Source: Candidatus Sulfopaludibacter sp. SbA3
Lineage (GTDB): Bacteria > Acidobacteriota > Terriglobia > Bryobacterales > Bryobacteraceae
DNA length: 18,603 nucleotides
Reading direction: 5' to 3'
Assembly (NCBI GenBank): GCA_945900935.1
Contig: CAMDKT010000034.1
Span: 1-18,603, forward strand
The notes beneath the pieces were generated by a model, which searched no databases, was not told the origin of the DNA, and saw only the letters and a program-made list of their open reading frames with translations. Positions 6,016 through 14,072 of the stretch are shown here, one piece after another. How positions within the stretch are numbered: position 1 is the first letter of the stretch; the number at the start of each line of letters is the position of its first letter. Made by a program: the position numbers and the translations under genes.

Positions 6016-7599
6016 ATGCGCATCTGCTTGATATTCATCGCCCTCGCAGGCGCCTTCGTCGCTGCCGGCCAGAAGAAGGAGATGATTCCCATGCGGGATG
6101 GGGTCCGCCTCTCCGCCACAATCACGCTCCCCGAGGGCCCCGGCCCCTTCCCCGTCATCCTCACGCGCACACCCTACGCCATTCCCGCCGCCCGCAGTGC
6201 CTTCGTCGACGCTGGATACGCCGTCGTTCAGCAGAACCTGCGCGGGCTGTTTGAAAGCGAAGGGAAATGGCAGATGTTCGCCACCGAAATCGCCGATGGT
6301 TATGACACCGTGGAGTGGATCGCCCGCCAGACCTGGTCGAATGGCAAAGTGGGTGTATTCGGCGGCAGCGGACCTGGAATTGCCGGTTACATGACGCTGA
6401 TGAGCGGCGCGCCGCATCTGTCGGCCGGAGTCATTCAGAACGCCCATGCCAATACATACCCCACTGTGTCGTTCCCCGGCGGCGTCTATCAATCCGCCCT
6501 CGTCGACAGTTGGACGAAAGCCCGCGGCGCCGAGATTCCGCCCGCCTTTCCGCGCCCTATTTTCCGAATGTTTGACCAGGACATGTTACGCCAGGACATT
6601 CGAGCCCATGCGGCGAATGTCAAGGTTCCCATCTTACATTTCACCGGCTGGTTCGATGTATTTACGCAAGGTACGATTGATTACTTCCAACTGGCTCAGA
6701 CACACGGATCGGACAAAGCCATTGGCAATCAGAAACTGGTCATTCACCCCAAGGGCCACGGCGGCCGCTTGCTGGGCGACTTACAGTGGGACACGGAAAT
6801 TCCGGCGATTGCCGGGCTCAGCCGGCGCTGGTTCGATTATTGGCTGCGAGACATAAACACGGGCGTGCACCGGCTGCCGGCCGTGCAATATTACGCTCTC
6901 GGCGACCCGCGCCTGGCGCTGCCGCCGGCGAATGAATGGCGTTCCGGCGCCGCTTGGCCCCCGGCGCATTCGAAAGAAAGTTTTTACTTGCAGCCGGGCG
7001 GCGGGCTTTCCAAAACCGCGCCCGCCCAGACCACCAGCAGCAGCAGCTATGACTACGATCCGGCGGATCCCGTGGCAACACTCAGCGCCCGCCCGAATGA
7101 CTGGCTCAACCGGCCGCCGCTGGATCAACGCCCGCTCAAGGATCGCGCCGACATCCTGCGATTCACCAGCCTTCCGCTGACCGCCGCCGTTGAAATCGCC
7201 GGCCCGCTGGAGGCCGAATTATTCGTGTCGACAACGGCCAAAGACACCGATTACTTTGTCCGCGTCATTGACATTCATCCCGATGGATTTGAGGCGCTGA
7301 TGATGTCGCGCCCGCTTCGTCTCCGCTTCCGCGAGGGCTTTCACAAAATGGTTCCGGCGAAGAAGAACAGGGTTTACAAGATCACCGTCAACCTCTGGTC
7401 GCTCGCCATGGCCTTCCCGAAAGGGCATCGAATCAGCGTGCAAATCACCTCCAGCGAAGTGCCTCGCTTCGACCGCCACACCAATACCTGGAACCCCGTC
7501 AAATCCTACGCCGAGGCCATCAAAGCAACGAATACCGTGCACCACTCGGACCGGTACCCGTCGCGCCTTCTGCTTCCGGTCATCAAAGCCCTTCGCTAA
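6016..7599 (+). CDS. Exported CocE/NonD-family (X-Pro dipeptidyl-peptidase-like) hydrolase
   Basis: A 527-residue serine hydrolase of the peptidase S15/CocE family. A Sec signal peptide (about 1-18, ending AAGQ) predicts export. The alpha/beta-hydrolase core (about 22-270) carries the likely nucleophile Ser 118 in GVFGGSGPG, the acid D214 in FTGWFDVF and the base H248 in IHPKGHGG. The C-terminal jelly-roll domain (about 300-527) ends with the family-typical MAFPKGHRISVQITSSEVPRF region. Members cleave esters, amides or N-terminal X-Pro dipeptides; the substrate cannot be told. It is a little shorter than most members. The residue after the Ser is Gly where the family usually has Tyr. First gene of a run with the TIM-barrel and M14 genes. 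Confidence 0.9.
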   Translation: MRICLIFIALAGAFVAAGQKKEMIPMRDGVRLSATITLPEGPGPFPVILTRTPYAIPAARSAFVDAGYAVVQQNLRGLFESEGKWQMFATEIADGYDTVEWIARQTWSNGKVGVFGGSGPGIAGYMTLMSGAPHLSAGVIQNAHANTYPTVSFPGGVYQSALVDSWTKARGAEIPPAFPRPIFRMFDQDMLRQDIRAHAANVKVPILHFTGWFDVFTQGTIDYFQLAQTHGSDKAIGNQKLVIHPKGHGGRLLGDLQWDTEIPAIAGLSRRWFDYWLRDINTGVHRLPAVQYYALGDPRLALPPANEWRSGAAWPPAHSKESFYLQPGGGLSKTAPAQTTSSSSYDYDPADPVATLSARPNDWLNRPPLDQRPLKDRADILRFTSLPLTAAVEIAGPLEAELFVSTTAKDTDYFVRVIDIHPDGFEALMMSRPLRLRFREGFHKMVPAKKNRVYKITVNLWSLAMAFPKGHRISVQITSSEVPRFDRHTNTWNPVKSYAEAIKATNTVHHSDRYPSRLLLPVIKALR

Positions 7600-7615
7600 G
7601 GGATACAATGTGCCT

Positions 7616-8374
7616 ATGCAGCTAGGCGCCGTTACCTACAATGTCCTCAAGGACTGGGATCTGGAAAAGATTATCACCACGCTCGAAGCCTCCGGCTTTT
7701 CGGGCGTCGAATTGCGCACCGAACACGCGCACAAGATCGAACCGTCGATCTCCGCCGCGGAGCGCGAAAAGGTGAAGCAGCGCTTCGCCCGAAGCAAGGT
7801 CCGCCTGGTCAGCTACGGCACCACTTCGGAGTTCCATTCGCCGGACCCCGCCGTGCGGCGCAAGCACGTCGAGACCGCCAAAACATTCATCGATCTGGCC
7901 CACGATACCGCCGCCTGGGGCATCAAAGTGCGTCCCAACGGCCTTCCCGCCGAAGTACCCGTTGACACGACCATCGGCAATATTGGCGCCTGCCTGAAAG
8001 AGCTCGGCGATTACGGCATGGGCAAGGGCGTCGAGATCTACATGGAGGTCCACGGCCGCGAAACACAAGTGCCGCCTATCGCCGCGCGCATCATGAAGGC
8101 AGCCAACCATTCCAACGTCGGCGCATGTTGGAACTCCAATCCGACTGACGTTGTGAACGGATCCGTCCGCGCCAGTTTCGACCTGCTCCGGCCCTATATC
8201 AAGCACGTCCACATCAACGAACTTGCCGGCCCCTATCCGTACCGCGAGTTATTCAAGCTGCTCCGCGAGTCTAAGTACGACCGCTTCACTCTTTGCGAAG
8301 CCCAGGAAAGTAAAGAGCCCGAACGATTCCTTCGCTGGTATGCCGCGCTATGGAATGAACTGAACCGCGCATGA
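7616..8374 (+). CDS. Sugar phosphate isomerase/epimerase-like TIM-barrel protein
   Basis: A 252-residue cytoplasmic protein of the xylose isomerase-like TIM-barrel family (AP-endonuclease-2 fold). Strand-end motifs with potential metal ligands are FSGVELR near the N-terminus, EIYMEVHG in the middle, KHVHINEL and FTLCEAQE toward the C-terminus. The specific sugar or inositol substrate is not evident. Start: ATG 7616 gives the usual MQLGAVTYN opening. GTG 7610 is two codons upstream and has AGGGA (7599-7603) at a better distance, so either may be used. TACAAT at 7604-7609 could also be an internal -10 box. It sits 16 bases after the CocE-type gene, and its stop overlaps the next gene's ATG by four bases (ATGA). 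Confidence 0.82.
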   Translation: MQLGAVTYNVLKDWDLEKIITTLEASGFSGVELRTEHAHKIEPSISAAEREKVKQRFARSKVRLVSYGTTSEFHSPDPAVRRKHVETAKTFIDLAHDTAAWGIKVRPNGLPAEVPVDTTIGNIGACLKELGDYGMGKGVEIYMEVHGRETQVPPIAARIMKAANHSNVGACWNSNPTDVVNGSVRASFDLLRPYIKHVHINELAGPYPYRELFKLLRESKYDRFTLCEAQESKEPERFLRWYAALWNELNRA

Positions 8375-10743
8375 GGCTCTTACTTTTCCTTTTTTCCGCG
8401 CTGCTGCTGAGCGCCGCCCCTGTAACTCCGGAGGCCCACTTCGGGCATCGTATGGGGGCCGATTATAAGGTGCTGGATTGGGACAAGGTTGTCAGCTATT
8501 TCGCCGCTCTGGAGAAGAGCAGTGACCGCCTCCGCGTCCGCGAATACGGCAAAACGTCCGAAGGCCGCCCGATGATCTACGCCATTATCGCCGCGCCCGA
8601 AACATTGAAAAACCTGCCGCGTTATCAGCAAATTCAAAAGAAACTGGCCGATCCGCGCCTCACGCCGGCCCAGGAAGCGGAGGCGCTGATCGCTGAAGGC
8701 AAAACTGTCGTCCTGATCACCTGCACCATCCACGCCACCGAAATTGCGTCCACGCACACGGCCATCGAATACGCCCATAAACTCGCCGCCGCCAGCGATG
8801 CCAAGTCGCTCGCCATCCTCAATAACACCATCGTGATCCTCGTTCCCAGCCTCAATCCGGACGGCCTGGACATCGTCACAAAATGGTATCGTTCCACGCT
8901 CAACACGCCCTACGAAGGCACGGCCCCTCCAGAGCTATACCAGAAATACACCGGCCACGATAACAATCGCGACTGGTATATCTTTTCTCAACCGGAAACG
9001 CGCGCCACAGTCAGTCAGTTACATAACGTCTGGCACCCGCAAATTGTCTACGACGTGCATCAACAAGGGTCAACCGCCTCCCGCATGTTCGTTCCCCCGT
9101 GGCTCGATCCCATTGATCCCAATATTGATCCAATCATCGCCCAATGGTGCAACGCTCTCGGCGCCGGCATGGCCGCCGACATGACCGCCGCCGGGCTCAA
9201 AGGAATCGCCATCAATGCCGCCTACGATTACTGGACGCCGGCCCGCCACTACCAGAGCTATCACGGCGCAATGCGTATTCTTAGCGAAACCGCCAGCGCC
9301 CGCATCGCCAGCCCCATCACAATCCGCCCGGACCAATTGCGCGGTGAAGCCATCGGTTACTCGCCGTCCAAATCGAGTTGGAATCATTTGGAGGTTTGGC
9401 CCGGAGGCACTTGGCGTCTCCGCGACATTGTCGACTACCAGTTAGTCGCCTTCGATAGCTTGCTGTTTCAAGCAGCAACCAGAAGAGCCGACTTACTCCG
9501 CAATTTCTACCGTATCAATGATCGCGCCTCCAAACGCATGGAGCCGTATGCCTTCATTGTTCCAGCGAGCCAGGCCGATCCCGGCGCCGCCGCCCAGTTA
9601 CTAAAAACGCTCGCCTTCGGCGCAGTTGAAATCGACGTCGCCAAAAACAGCTTTTCCGCCGATGGCAAACAGTACAGCGCCGGCGACTATATCATTCGCC
9701 TCCAACAGCCATTCAGCGGCTTCGCCAAGACGCTCCTGGAAACGCAGAATTATCCCGACATTCGCCAGTATCCCGGCGGCCCGCCCCGCCGCCCGTATGA
9801 CGTAACCGCCCAAACGCTGCCCCTCCTGATGGGCGTCAACGTCCAAACGGTGAAGGATTCTTTCGCCGCCCGCGCCGAACGCATTCACGCTTTCAATCCC
9901 GTCCTCGACCAAGCAAACGGCGGCCTCTCCGCCTCCGATTCCGAGTCCTACAAAACTATCGCCCAAGCCTGGAAACAAGGCAAAAAAGTGTTCCGCGACA
10001 TTGCCACTGGCAACTTTTATTACACCCCCGCCGAAGGCCGCAAGGAGCTGCGACAGCCCCGAATTGGCCTCTACAAAAGCCCCTCGCCAGTCATGGACGA
10101 AGGCTGGACCCGCTGGCTGCTCGACACCTTCGGCTGGACCTATGCAAGCCTGAAAAACGAAGAAATCCGCGCCGGAGACCTCAACAACAAATACGACGTC
10201 ATCCTCTTTCCCGATCAAACCGCCGCCAGCATCGCCGACGGCTACTTCGCCGGTTCCATGCCGGACGGCCTCACCGGCGGTCTTGCCGCCCAAGGGGCCA
10301 AATCCCTCCGCGCTTTCGCCGAAAACGGCGGCACGCTCATCTTCCTGAATAAGTCCTCCGCCTATGCCGCGCAACATCTCAATCTCCCCGCCAACAACTT
10401 ACTCCAATCTGTCTCCAACCGCGATTTCTACTGCCCCGGATCGCTCTTAAACGTCGCACTCAAAGATGGCAGCCCCCTCGGCTACGGCATGCCAAAAGAG
10501 TTCGCCATTTGGATGGAAGCTTCACCCGCGTGGGAAAGCGAATTCGGCGTCATCACGTATGCAGGGAAAAATGTCCTGGCCTCCGGATGGCTGCTCGGTG
10601 AGCAATACATCGCCGGCAAATCGGCCCTATTAGACATCCCCGTCGGCAAGGGCCGCGCCATCCTCTTCGGCATGCGCCCGCAATACCGCGCGCAGAGTTA
10701 TCTGACTTTCAAGTTACTTTTCAACGCGCTGCTGTACCGCTGA
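8371..10743 (+). CDS. Exported M14-family zinc carboxypeptidase
   Basis: A 790-residue metallopeptidase. A signal peptide (about 1-16, MRLLLFLFSALLLSAAP) predicts export. The M14 catalytic domain spans about 30-350. Zinc ligands are H121 and E124 (IHATE) and H230 (VYDVHQQG). The substrate-binding Asn-Arg pair is 199-200 (DNNRDW), and the general base is probably E306 (ILSETAS). The C-terminal half has a Rossmann/glutaminase-like segment (about 565-690, PRIGLYKS and DVILFPDQ) often found attached to large bacterial M14 enzymes; its role is unclear. Likely trims peptides in the periplasm or outside. Translation is coupled to the TIM-barrel gene by ATGA. Its 3' end overlaps the convergent bicupin gene by 23 bases. 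Codons end mostly in C. Confidence 0.92.
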   Translation: MRLLLFLFSALLLSAAPVTPEAHFGHRMGADYKVLDWDKVVSYFAALEKSSDRLRVREYGKTSEGRPMIYAIIAAPETLKNLPRYQQIQKKLADPRLTPAQEAEALIAEGKTVVLITCTIHATEIASTHTAIEYAHKLAAASDAKSLAILNNTIVILVPSLNPDGLDIVTKWYRSTLNTPYEGTAPPELYQKYTGHDNNRDWYIFSQPETRATVSQLHNVWHPQIVYDVHQQGSTASRMFVPPWLDPIDPNIDPIIAQWCNALGAGMAADMTAAGLKGIAINAAYDYWTPARHYQSYHGAMRILSETASARIASPITIRPDQLRGEAIGYSPSKSSWNHLEVWPGGTWRLRDIVDYQLVAFDSLLFQAATRRADLLRNFYRINDRASKRMEPYAFIVPASQADPGAAAQLLKTLAFGAVEIDVAKNSFSADGKQYSAGDYIIRLQQPFSGFAKTLLETQNYPDIRQYPGGPPRRPYDVTAQTLPLLMGVNVQTVKDSFAARAERIHAFNPVLDQANGGLSASDSESYKTIAQAWKQGKKVFRDIATGNFYYTPAEGRKELRQPRIGLYKSPSPVMDEGWTRWLLDTFGWTYASLKNEEIRAGDLNNKYDVILFPDQTAASIADGYFAGSMPDGLTGGLAAQGAKSLRAFAENGGTLIFLNKSSAYAAQHLNLPANNLLQSVSNRDFYCPGSLLNVALKDGSPLGYGMPKEFAIWMEASPAWESEFGVITYAGKNVLASGWLLGEQYIAGKSALLDIPVGKGRAILFGMRPQYRAQSYLTFKLLFNALLYR

Positions 10744-11578
10744 CTTCCACCGAATCAATCGCCCATTTCTGCCGCGCCACACCCACCACCATCATCTCCA
10801 GCGGCTCCCTCCCGGTATTCTGAAACGAATGCACCTCATTCAGAAACACCGGCACCGCGTCGCCCTTCGCCACCGCCGCCGTCTCAGCGCCCACAGCCAC
10901 ACTCCCCGAACCCGCCATCACATAATAAAACTCCTCCACGCCCTCATGCCGGTGCGCCGGAATCGCGCCCCCCGCGGGCACCAGCACGTGGTCCACATAG
11001 GACCAGTTCGTAAAGAATACCTCCGGCGTCAATGCCCGCCGGTACATCACCCCGCCCGCCCCCGGCCGAAGCAACGCACGATCCAACTTCATATTTATAA
11101 AAACCGGTTTCGGATCTTTAACCACTCCCACCCTGTCATCCCCTAAGTCCGACGCGTCGTACTTACCCTTGATACTCCCCACCGCGATATTCATCCACTC
11201 CACCGGCGTCGTTCCCGGATTGTAAATCGCGTGCGACCGCCCCATCCGGCACGGCGCACCCGCCGGTCCTTTCAACACCGAAGTCCGCCCGTCAATCGTG
11301 AACTCCGCCTCCCCGTCCAGAATCACAAACATCTCTTCCATGTGATTGTGAAAATGATGACCAATCCCGCCCCCCGGCTGAATCACGCCGCGATGTAAAA
11401 AGATGAAATTCGTACTAAACGTCGCGGCGTCGAACAGCCCCACATAGTGCAACTCCCCCGCCCCGGCATGAACCCCGCGCAGCTTTCGATACTTCGACGC
11501 ATCCGAATGCGCAATCCGCTGCGCCAGCGGTTCTTTCGCGAACAACGCGAACGCAAAAACGAGCAACCAAATTTTCAT
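10721..11578 (-). CDS. Bicupin protein with signal peptide
   Basis: A 285-residue protein beginning MKIWLLVFAFALFAKE, a probable Sec signal peptide or signal anchor. Two cupin domains follow. The first has HHFHNHMEE, then a distal HAIYN. The second has HRHEGVEE, then HSFQN. Both keep the His-x-His, Glu and distal His expected to bind a metal, so both barrels could be active. Bicupins include oxalate decarboxylases, dioxygenases and sugar-binding proteins; the substrate is not visible. Start: ATG 11578 begins at the signal peptide; upstream in-frame sequence runs into the neighbouring gene. Third gene of a minus-strand run, 23 bases after the YkgJ-type gene. Its 3' end runs 23 bases into the M14 gene. 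Confidence 0.85.
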   Translation of the reverse strand: MKIWLLVFAFALFAKEPLAQRIAHSDASKYRKLRGVHAGAGELHYVGLFDAATFSTNFIFLHRGVIQPGGGIGHHFHNHMEEMFVILDGEAEFTIDGRTSVLKGPAGAPCRMGRSHAIYNPGTTPVEWMNIAVGSIKGKYDASDLGDDRVGVVKDPKPVFINMKLDRALLRPGAGGVMYRRALTPEVFFTNWSYVDHVLVPAGGAIPAHRHEGVEEFYYVMAGSGSVAVGAETAAVAKGDAVPVFLNEVHSFQNTGREPLEMMVVGVARQKWAIDSVEVSGTAAR

Positions 11579-11601
11579 GACGGCCCCATCATATACCAGC
11601 G

Positions 11602-12123
11602 CTACGTCTCGCGCTGGAACCCCACTTCGTCCTTCCATTCCTCCAGCGTGTTGTAAGTGATCGGGCAATACGTCGCCCGGTCCGGCATCGCCCACATACG
11701 GTGCATCAATGACCCCGGCCCCCGCACCAAATGCGGAAAATCCTGGCACGACGCCGGCCGCCCGTCATAAACCAAACACTCGTTCCCATTCAGAAAAACG
11801 CACCCCGCCTCCGTCCGCCGCAGGATTCGCCCTTCGTCCTTGCTCATCACCGTACACTCTTTCAGGAACCGGTCCCGCTTCATTCCCGCCGCCTTCGCCA
11901 CTTTGTCGATATCTCTGTCAACAAGTCGCGCCGTCGCCGTCCGGCAGCAATTGGCGCACTGCAAGCATTCGATCTGCTCCTCCACTTTTTGCGCGATTAT
12001 TTTCAGCCTCCGCTCCACATAGTTGTGCCGGCTCATATGCTGCCGCAGCTTCTTGTTCTCGTCCAGCTTCTGTTCGCCCAGGCGCCTGATCTGCACCAGG
12101 TCCGTAATAATCGGCCTACTCAT
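11602..12123 (-). CDS. YkgJ-family cysteine-cluster protein
   Basis: A 173-residue cytoplasmic protein of the YkgJ type (putative zinc- or iron-chelating, possibly Fe-S). After a charged helical N-terminus (about 1-50) come C53-x2-C56-x2-C59-C60, C108, C116 in GNECLVYDGRPASC, C126 and C153. The spacing CxxCxxCC...C...C...C is typical of the family, whose function remains poorly defined. It sits 25 bases after the amidohydrolase stop and 23 before the bicupin, so it is probably cotranscribed with both. GAGG lies only one base from ATG 12123, too close to be a normal ribosome site, and there is a second MSR start at residue 30, so the N-terminus is not certain. Confidence 0.85.
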   Translation of the reverse strand: MSRPIITDLVQIRRLGEQKLDENKKLRQHMSRHNYVERRLKIIAQKVEEQIECLQCANCCRTATARLVDRDIDKVAKAAGMKRDRFLKECTVMSKDEGRILRRTEAGCVFLNGNECLVYDGRPASCQDFPHLVRGPGSLMHRMWAMPDRATYCPITYNTLEEWKDEVGFQRET

Positions 12124-12148
12124 ACCTCAAGGCTATCAGTACGAATCA

Positions 12149-13783
12149 TCACGATTCAAACGTCCATCTGCCCCCGGCCATCGTCCGCAGGACTTTGATA
12201 CGTATAATCTCGTTCGGATTCACGCTGTGCGGATCCCTGTCAAGCACGACCAAATCCGCCAACTTCCCAATATCCAGGCTGCCTTTGCTGTGTTCTTCTC
12301 CAGAGGCATAGGCCCCATTTTGCGTGCTCGCAAGGATCGCCTCGCGGACGCTGATCTTCTGATTGGCGCCCCACACATTTCCGTTAATATCTGTGCGCGT
12401 CACGCAAGATTGCAACGCCATCAGCGGCTCAAACGGCCCCGGTACATAATCCGATCCCGGCGCCACGCGGATCCCTTTGTCAAGGAAACTCCGCATCGCA
12501 AACATCCGGCTCAGCCGCTCAACGCCGTACTCCCGCATTTTTTCACCGTGATAGTAAACGTAGGTCCAGAACGGCGTGGGGATGGCGTCCAATGCTTTTA
12601 TCCGATCAAGCAACGCCTCGTTAATCAGCGTGCAATGTTCGAGCCGGAATCGCGGATCCTTGCGCGGATGTTCCTTCTGCAAACGCTCATAAACCCGCAG
12701 CGCCACATCAATGCCAACGTCGCCATTGGCGTGCGTGCCGATCCGCCAGCCCGCTTTGTGGGCTTTCAGGCCGGTTGCGTAAAGTTCCTCTTCCGGCATC
12801 ACCATAATGCCGTAGTCGTCAGGACGCCCCGCGTACGGTTGACTCAGCCTCGCCGTGCGCTCGCTAATGGATCCGTCGGCAATCATCTTCATCGCACCGA
12901 CACGAACCCACTCGTCGCCCAGACCCGTTCGAATGCCGGCCTTGATCAGGTCGTCAATATATCGATGCGCTTGCAGCGCGTACACCCGGCAGGACAACTC
13001 GCCGTTTCGATAACACTCCTGATAGGACTGCAAATCGTCCGGTGTCCCCAGCGCATCATGCACAGACGTGATGCCGCTCCGGGCAAACACGGCGGTCATG
13101 CGTTTCACGCCCTCGCGGCGTTGGCCGTCGGTGACGAGCCCGCGCTTCCCGGCGACAAGAGTCGCCGCCGTCTCGCGGAGTTCCCCCGTAAGCCCGCCTT
13201 TCAAGTCCTTCACAATCATCCCGCCGGGCGGGTCGGGCGTCTTCGGGTTCACGTCGCCCATCTGAAACGCCAGGGAATTGACGTAGAGCGTGTGGCCGCC
13301 GCGATGGGTGATCGCCACCGGATGTTGAGTGGTCGCACCATCCAGATCTTCTTTGGTGAGCTTGCGGCCCTCCGCCGTCTTGGTGTCGTCGTACTTGAAC
13401 CCATAAATCCACTTGCCCGGCGCAGTCTTCCCGGCGCGGGTCCGGATGGCGGCGACGATGGCTTCAATGGAGGAGAGATCGCACTCGACCTGCGTCAAGT
13501 GCCGCAGCCCCGCGGAGGAAACGTGGGTGTGGGAATCGATGAATCCAGGCAGTACGGTCGCGCCGCCCAGGTCCGTTTTCTTCGTATTCGCGCCGCCCAG
13601 CGCCAGGATCTCCCCTCGCGTGCCGTAAGCGAATACGCGGGCTCCCGCAAGCGCGATCGCCTCAAATGGCCGCAAGTCCGGCCCCGCATAAAATCGCGCG
13701 CCCGTAAGCACATGATCCGCCCGCAGAGCAGTCTGCGCCGTCGCGGCGGTCGCGGTAAAAAGACAGAAGTCCCGGCGTTTCAT
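12149..13783 (-). CDS. YtcJ-like amidohydrolase (amidohydrolase-3 type)
   Basis: A 544-residue metal-dependent hydrolase. The start at ATG 13783 gives MKRRDFCLF followed by a short Ala/Thr-rich segment, which looks like a twin-arginine signal; upstream in-frame codons lack this sense. The amidohydrolase barrel follows: HxH metal pair H85/H87 in GFIDSHTHVSS, then AITHRGGHT, MKMIADGS, GTHANGD, RLEHCTLI and the catalytic Asp in VAPGSDYVPGP near the end. The C-terminal GSLDIGKLADLVVLDRDP is typical of the composite domain. Substrate unknown; relatives act on exocyclic amides, carbamates or formamides. First gene of a three-gene minus-strand run. A TGCTACGCT box lies ten bases upstream of the ATG. 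Confidence 0.9.
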   Translation of the reverse strand: MKRRDFCLFTATAATAQTALRADHVLTGARFYAGPDLRPFEAIALAGARVFAYGTRGEILALGGANTKKTDLGGATVLPGFIDSHTHVSSAGLRHLTQVECDLSSIEAIVAAIRTRAGKTAPGKWIYGFKYDDTKTAEGRKLTKEDLDGATTQHPVAITHRGGHTLYVNSLAFQMGDVNPKTPDPPGGMIVKDLKGGLTGELRETAATLVAGKRGLVTDGQRREGVKRMTAVFARSGITSVHDALGTPDDLQSYQECYRNGELSCRVYALQAHRYIDDLIKAGIRTGLGDEWVRVGAMKMIADGSISERTARLSQPYAGRPDDYGIMVMPEEELYATGLKAHKAGWRIGTHANGDVGIDVALRVYERLQKEHPRKDPRFRLEHCTLINEALLDRIKALDAIPTPFWTYVYYHGEKMREYGVERLSRMFAMRSFLDKGIRVAPGSDYVPGPFEPLMALQSCVTRTDINGNVWGANQKISVREAILASTQNGAYASGEEHSKGSLDIGKLADLVVLDRDPHSVNPNEIIRIKVLRTMAGGRWTFES

Positions 13784-13793
13784 AGTACCCGGT

Positions 13794-13802
13794 AGCGTAG
13801 CA
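13794..13802 (-). promoter_or_regulatory. Candidate extended -10 box of the amidohydrolase operon
   Basis: Read on the minus strand, TGCTACGCT (13802..13794) matches TGnTAnnnT and ends ten bases before ATG 13783. TTCGAT (13822..13817) lies 17 bases further upstream and is a weak -35 candidate. No Shine-Dalgarno is seen between the box and the ATG. Confidence 0.4.
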
Positions 13803-13837
13803 AATTCGTACTCCGAATCGAAGCCGGGAAGCAGCGC

Positions 13838-14018
13838 GAAAGCCAATCTCTATCGTCCGCGGCAAAATACCATACATCACCATCAAACGCTCCGCCGCCG
13901 CAAACGCCAGCGGTTTCAAAATGCTGAAAATCGCAGTATTCGCCCCAATTCCCACCGCCGTAAACCCTGGGCTCTTCGCCAACCCTCGCCACGCATACCG
14001 TACATTGGACCAGATCAT
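13838..14018 (-). pseudogene. N-terminal remnant of a MacB/ADOP-like orphan permease
   Basis: From ATG 14018 the minus strand encodes MIWSNVRYAWRGLAKSPG, then FTAVGIGANTAIFSILKPLAF and ERLMVMYG. This is the recognisable N-terminus of the MacB-like permeases common in acidobacteria, which normally read KSPGFTAV, then about six hydrophobic residues, then GIGANTAIFS. Those residues of the first membrane helix are missing here (an in-frame loss), and similarity fades after about 55 residues. The remaining roughly 750 residues are absent: the sequence runs straight into the amidohydrolase promoter. A degraded fragment with no expected function. The family assignment is by eye. Confidence 0.65.
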
Positions 14019-14072
14019 TTGTCGCAAATCCGGGCGAACCGCCCGAAAGTTCCATAAAATAGGAGGGTCCCC

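Noticed and set aside
9601..10377. A minus-strand frame of 258 codons inside the M14 gene
   Set aside because: Gly/Ala/Val-rich shadow of the real gene, with no motif and no ribosome site.
11579..11749. Longer bicupin protein starting at 11749
   Set aside because: The extra residues run into the YkgJ-type coding region and hide the signal peptide; ATG 11578 is the better start.
12023..13795. A plus-strand frame open for 590 codons opposite the amidohydrolase gene
   Set aside because: Its translation is Arg/Pro/His-rich with no recognisable motif, and it lies antisense to a clear amidohydrolase. High GC and codon bias leave the complementary frame free of stops.
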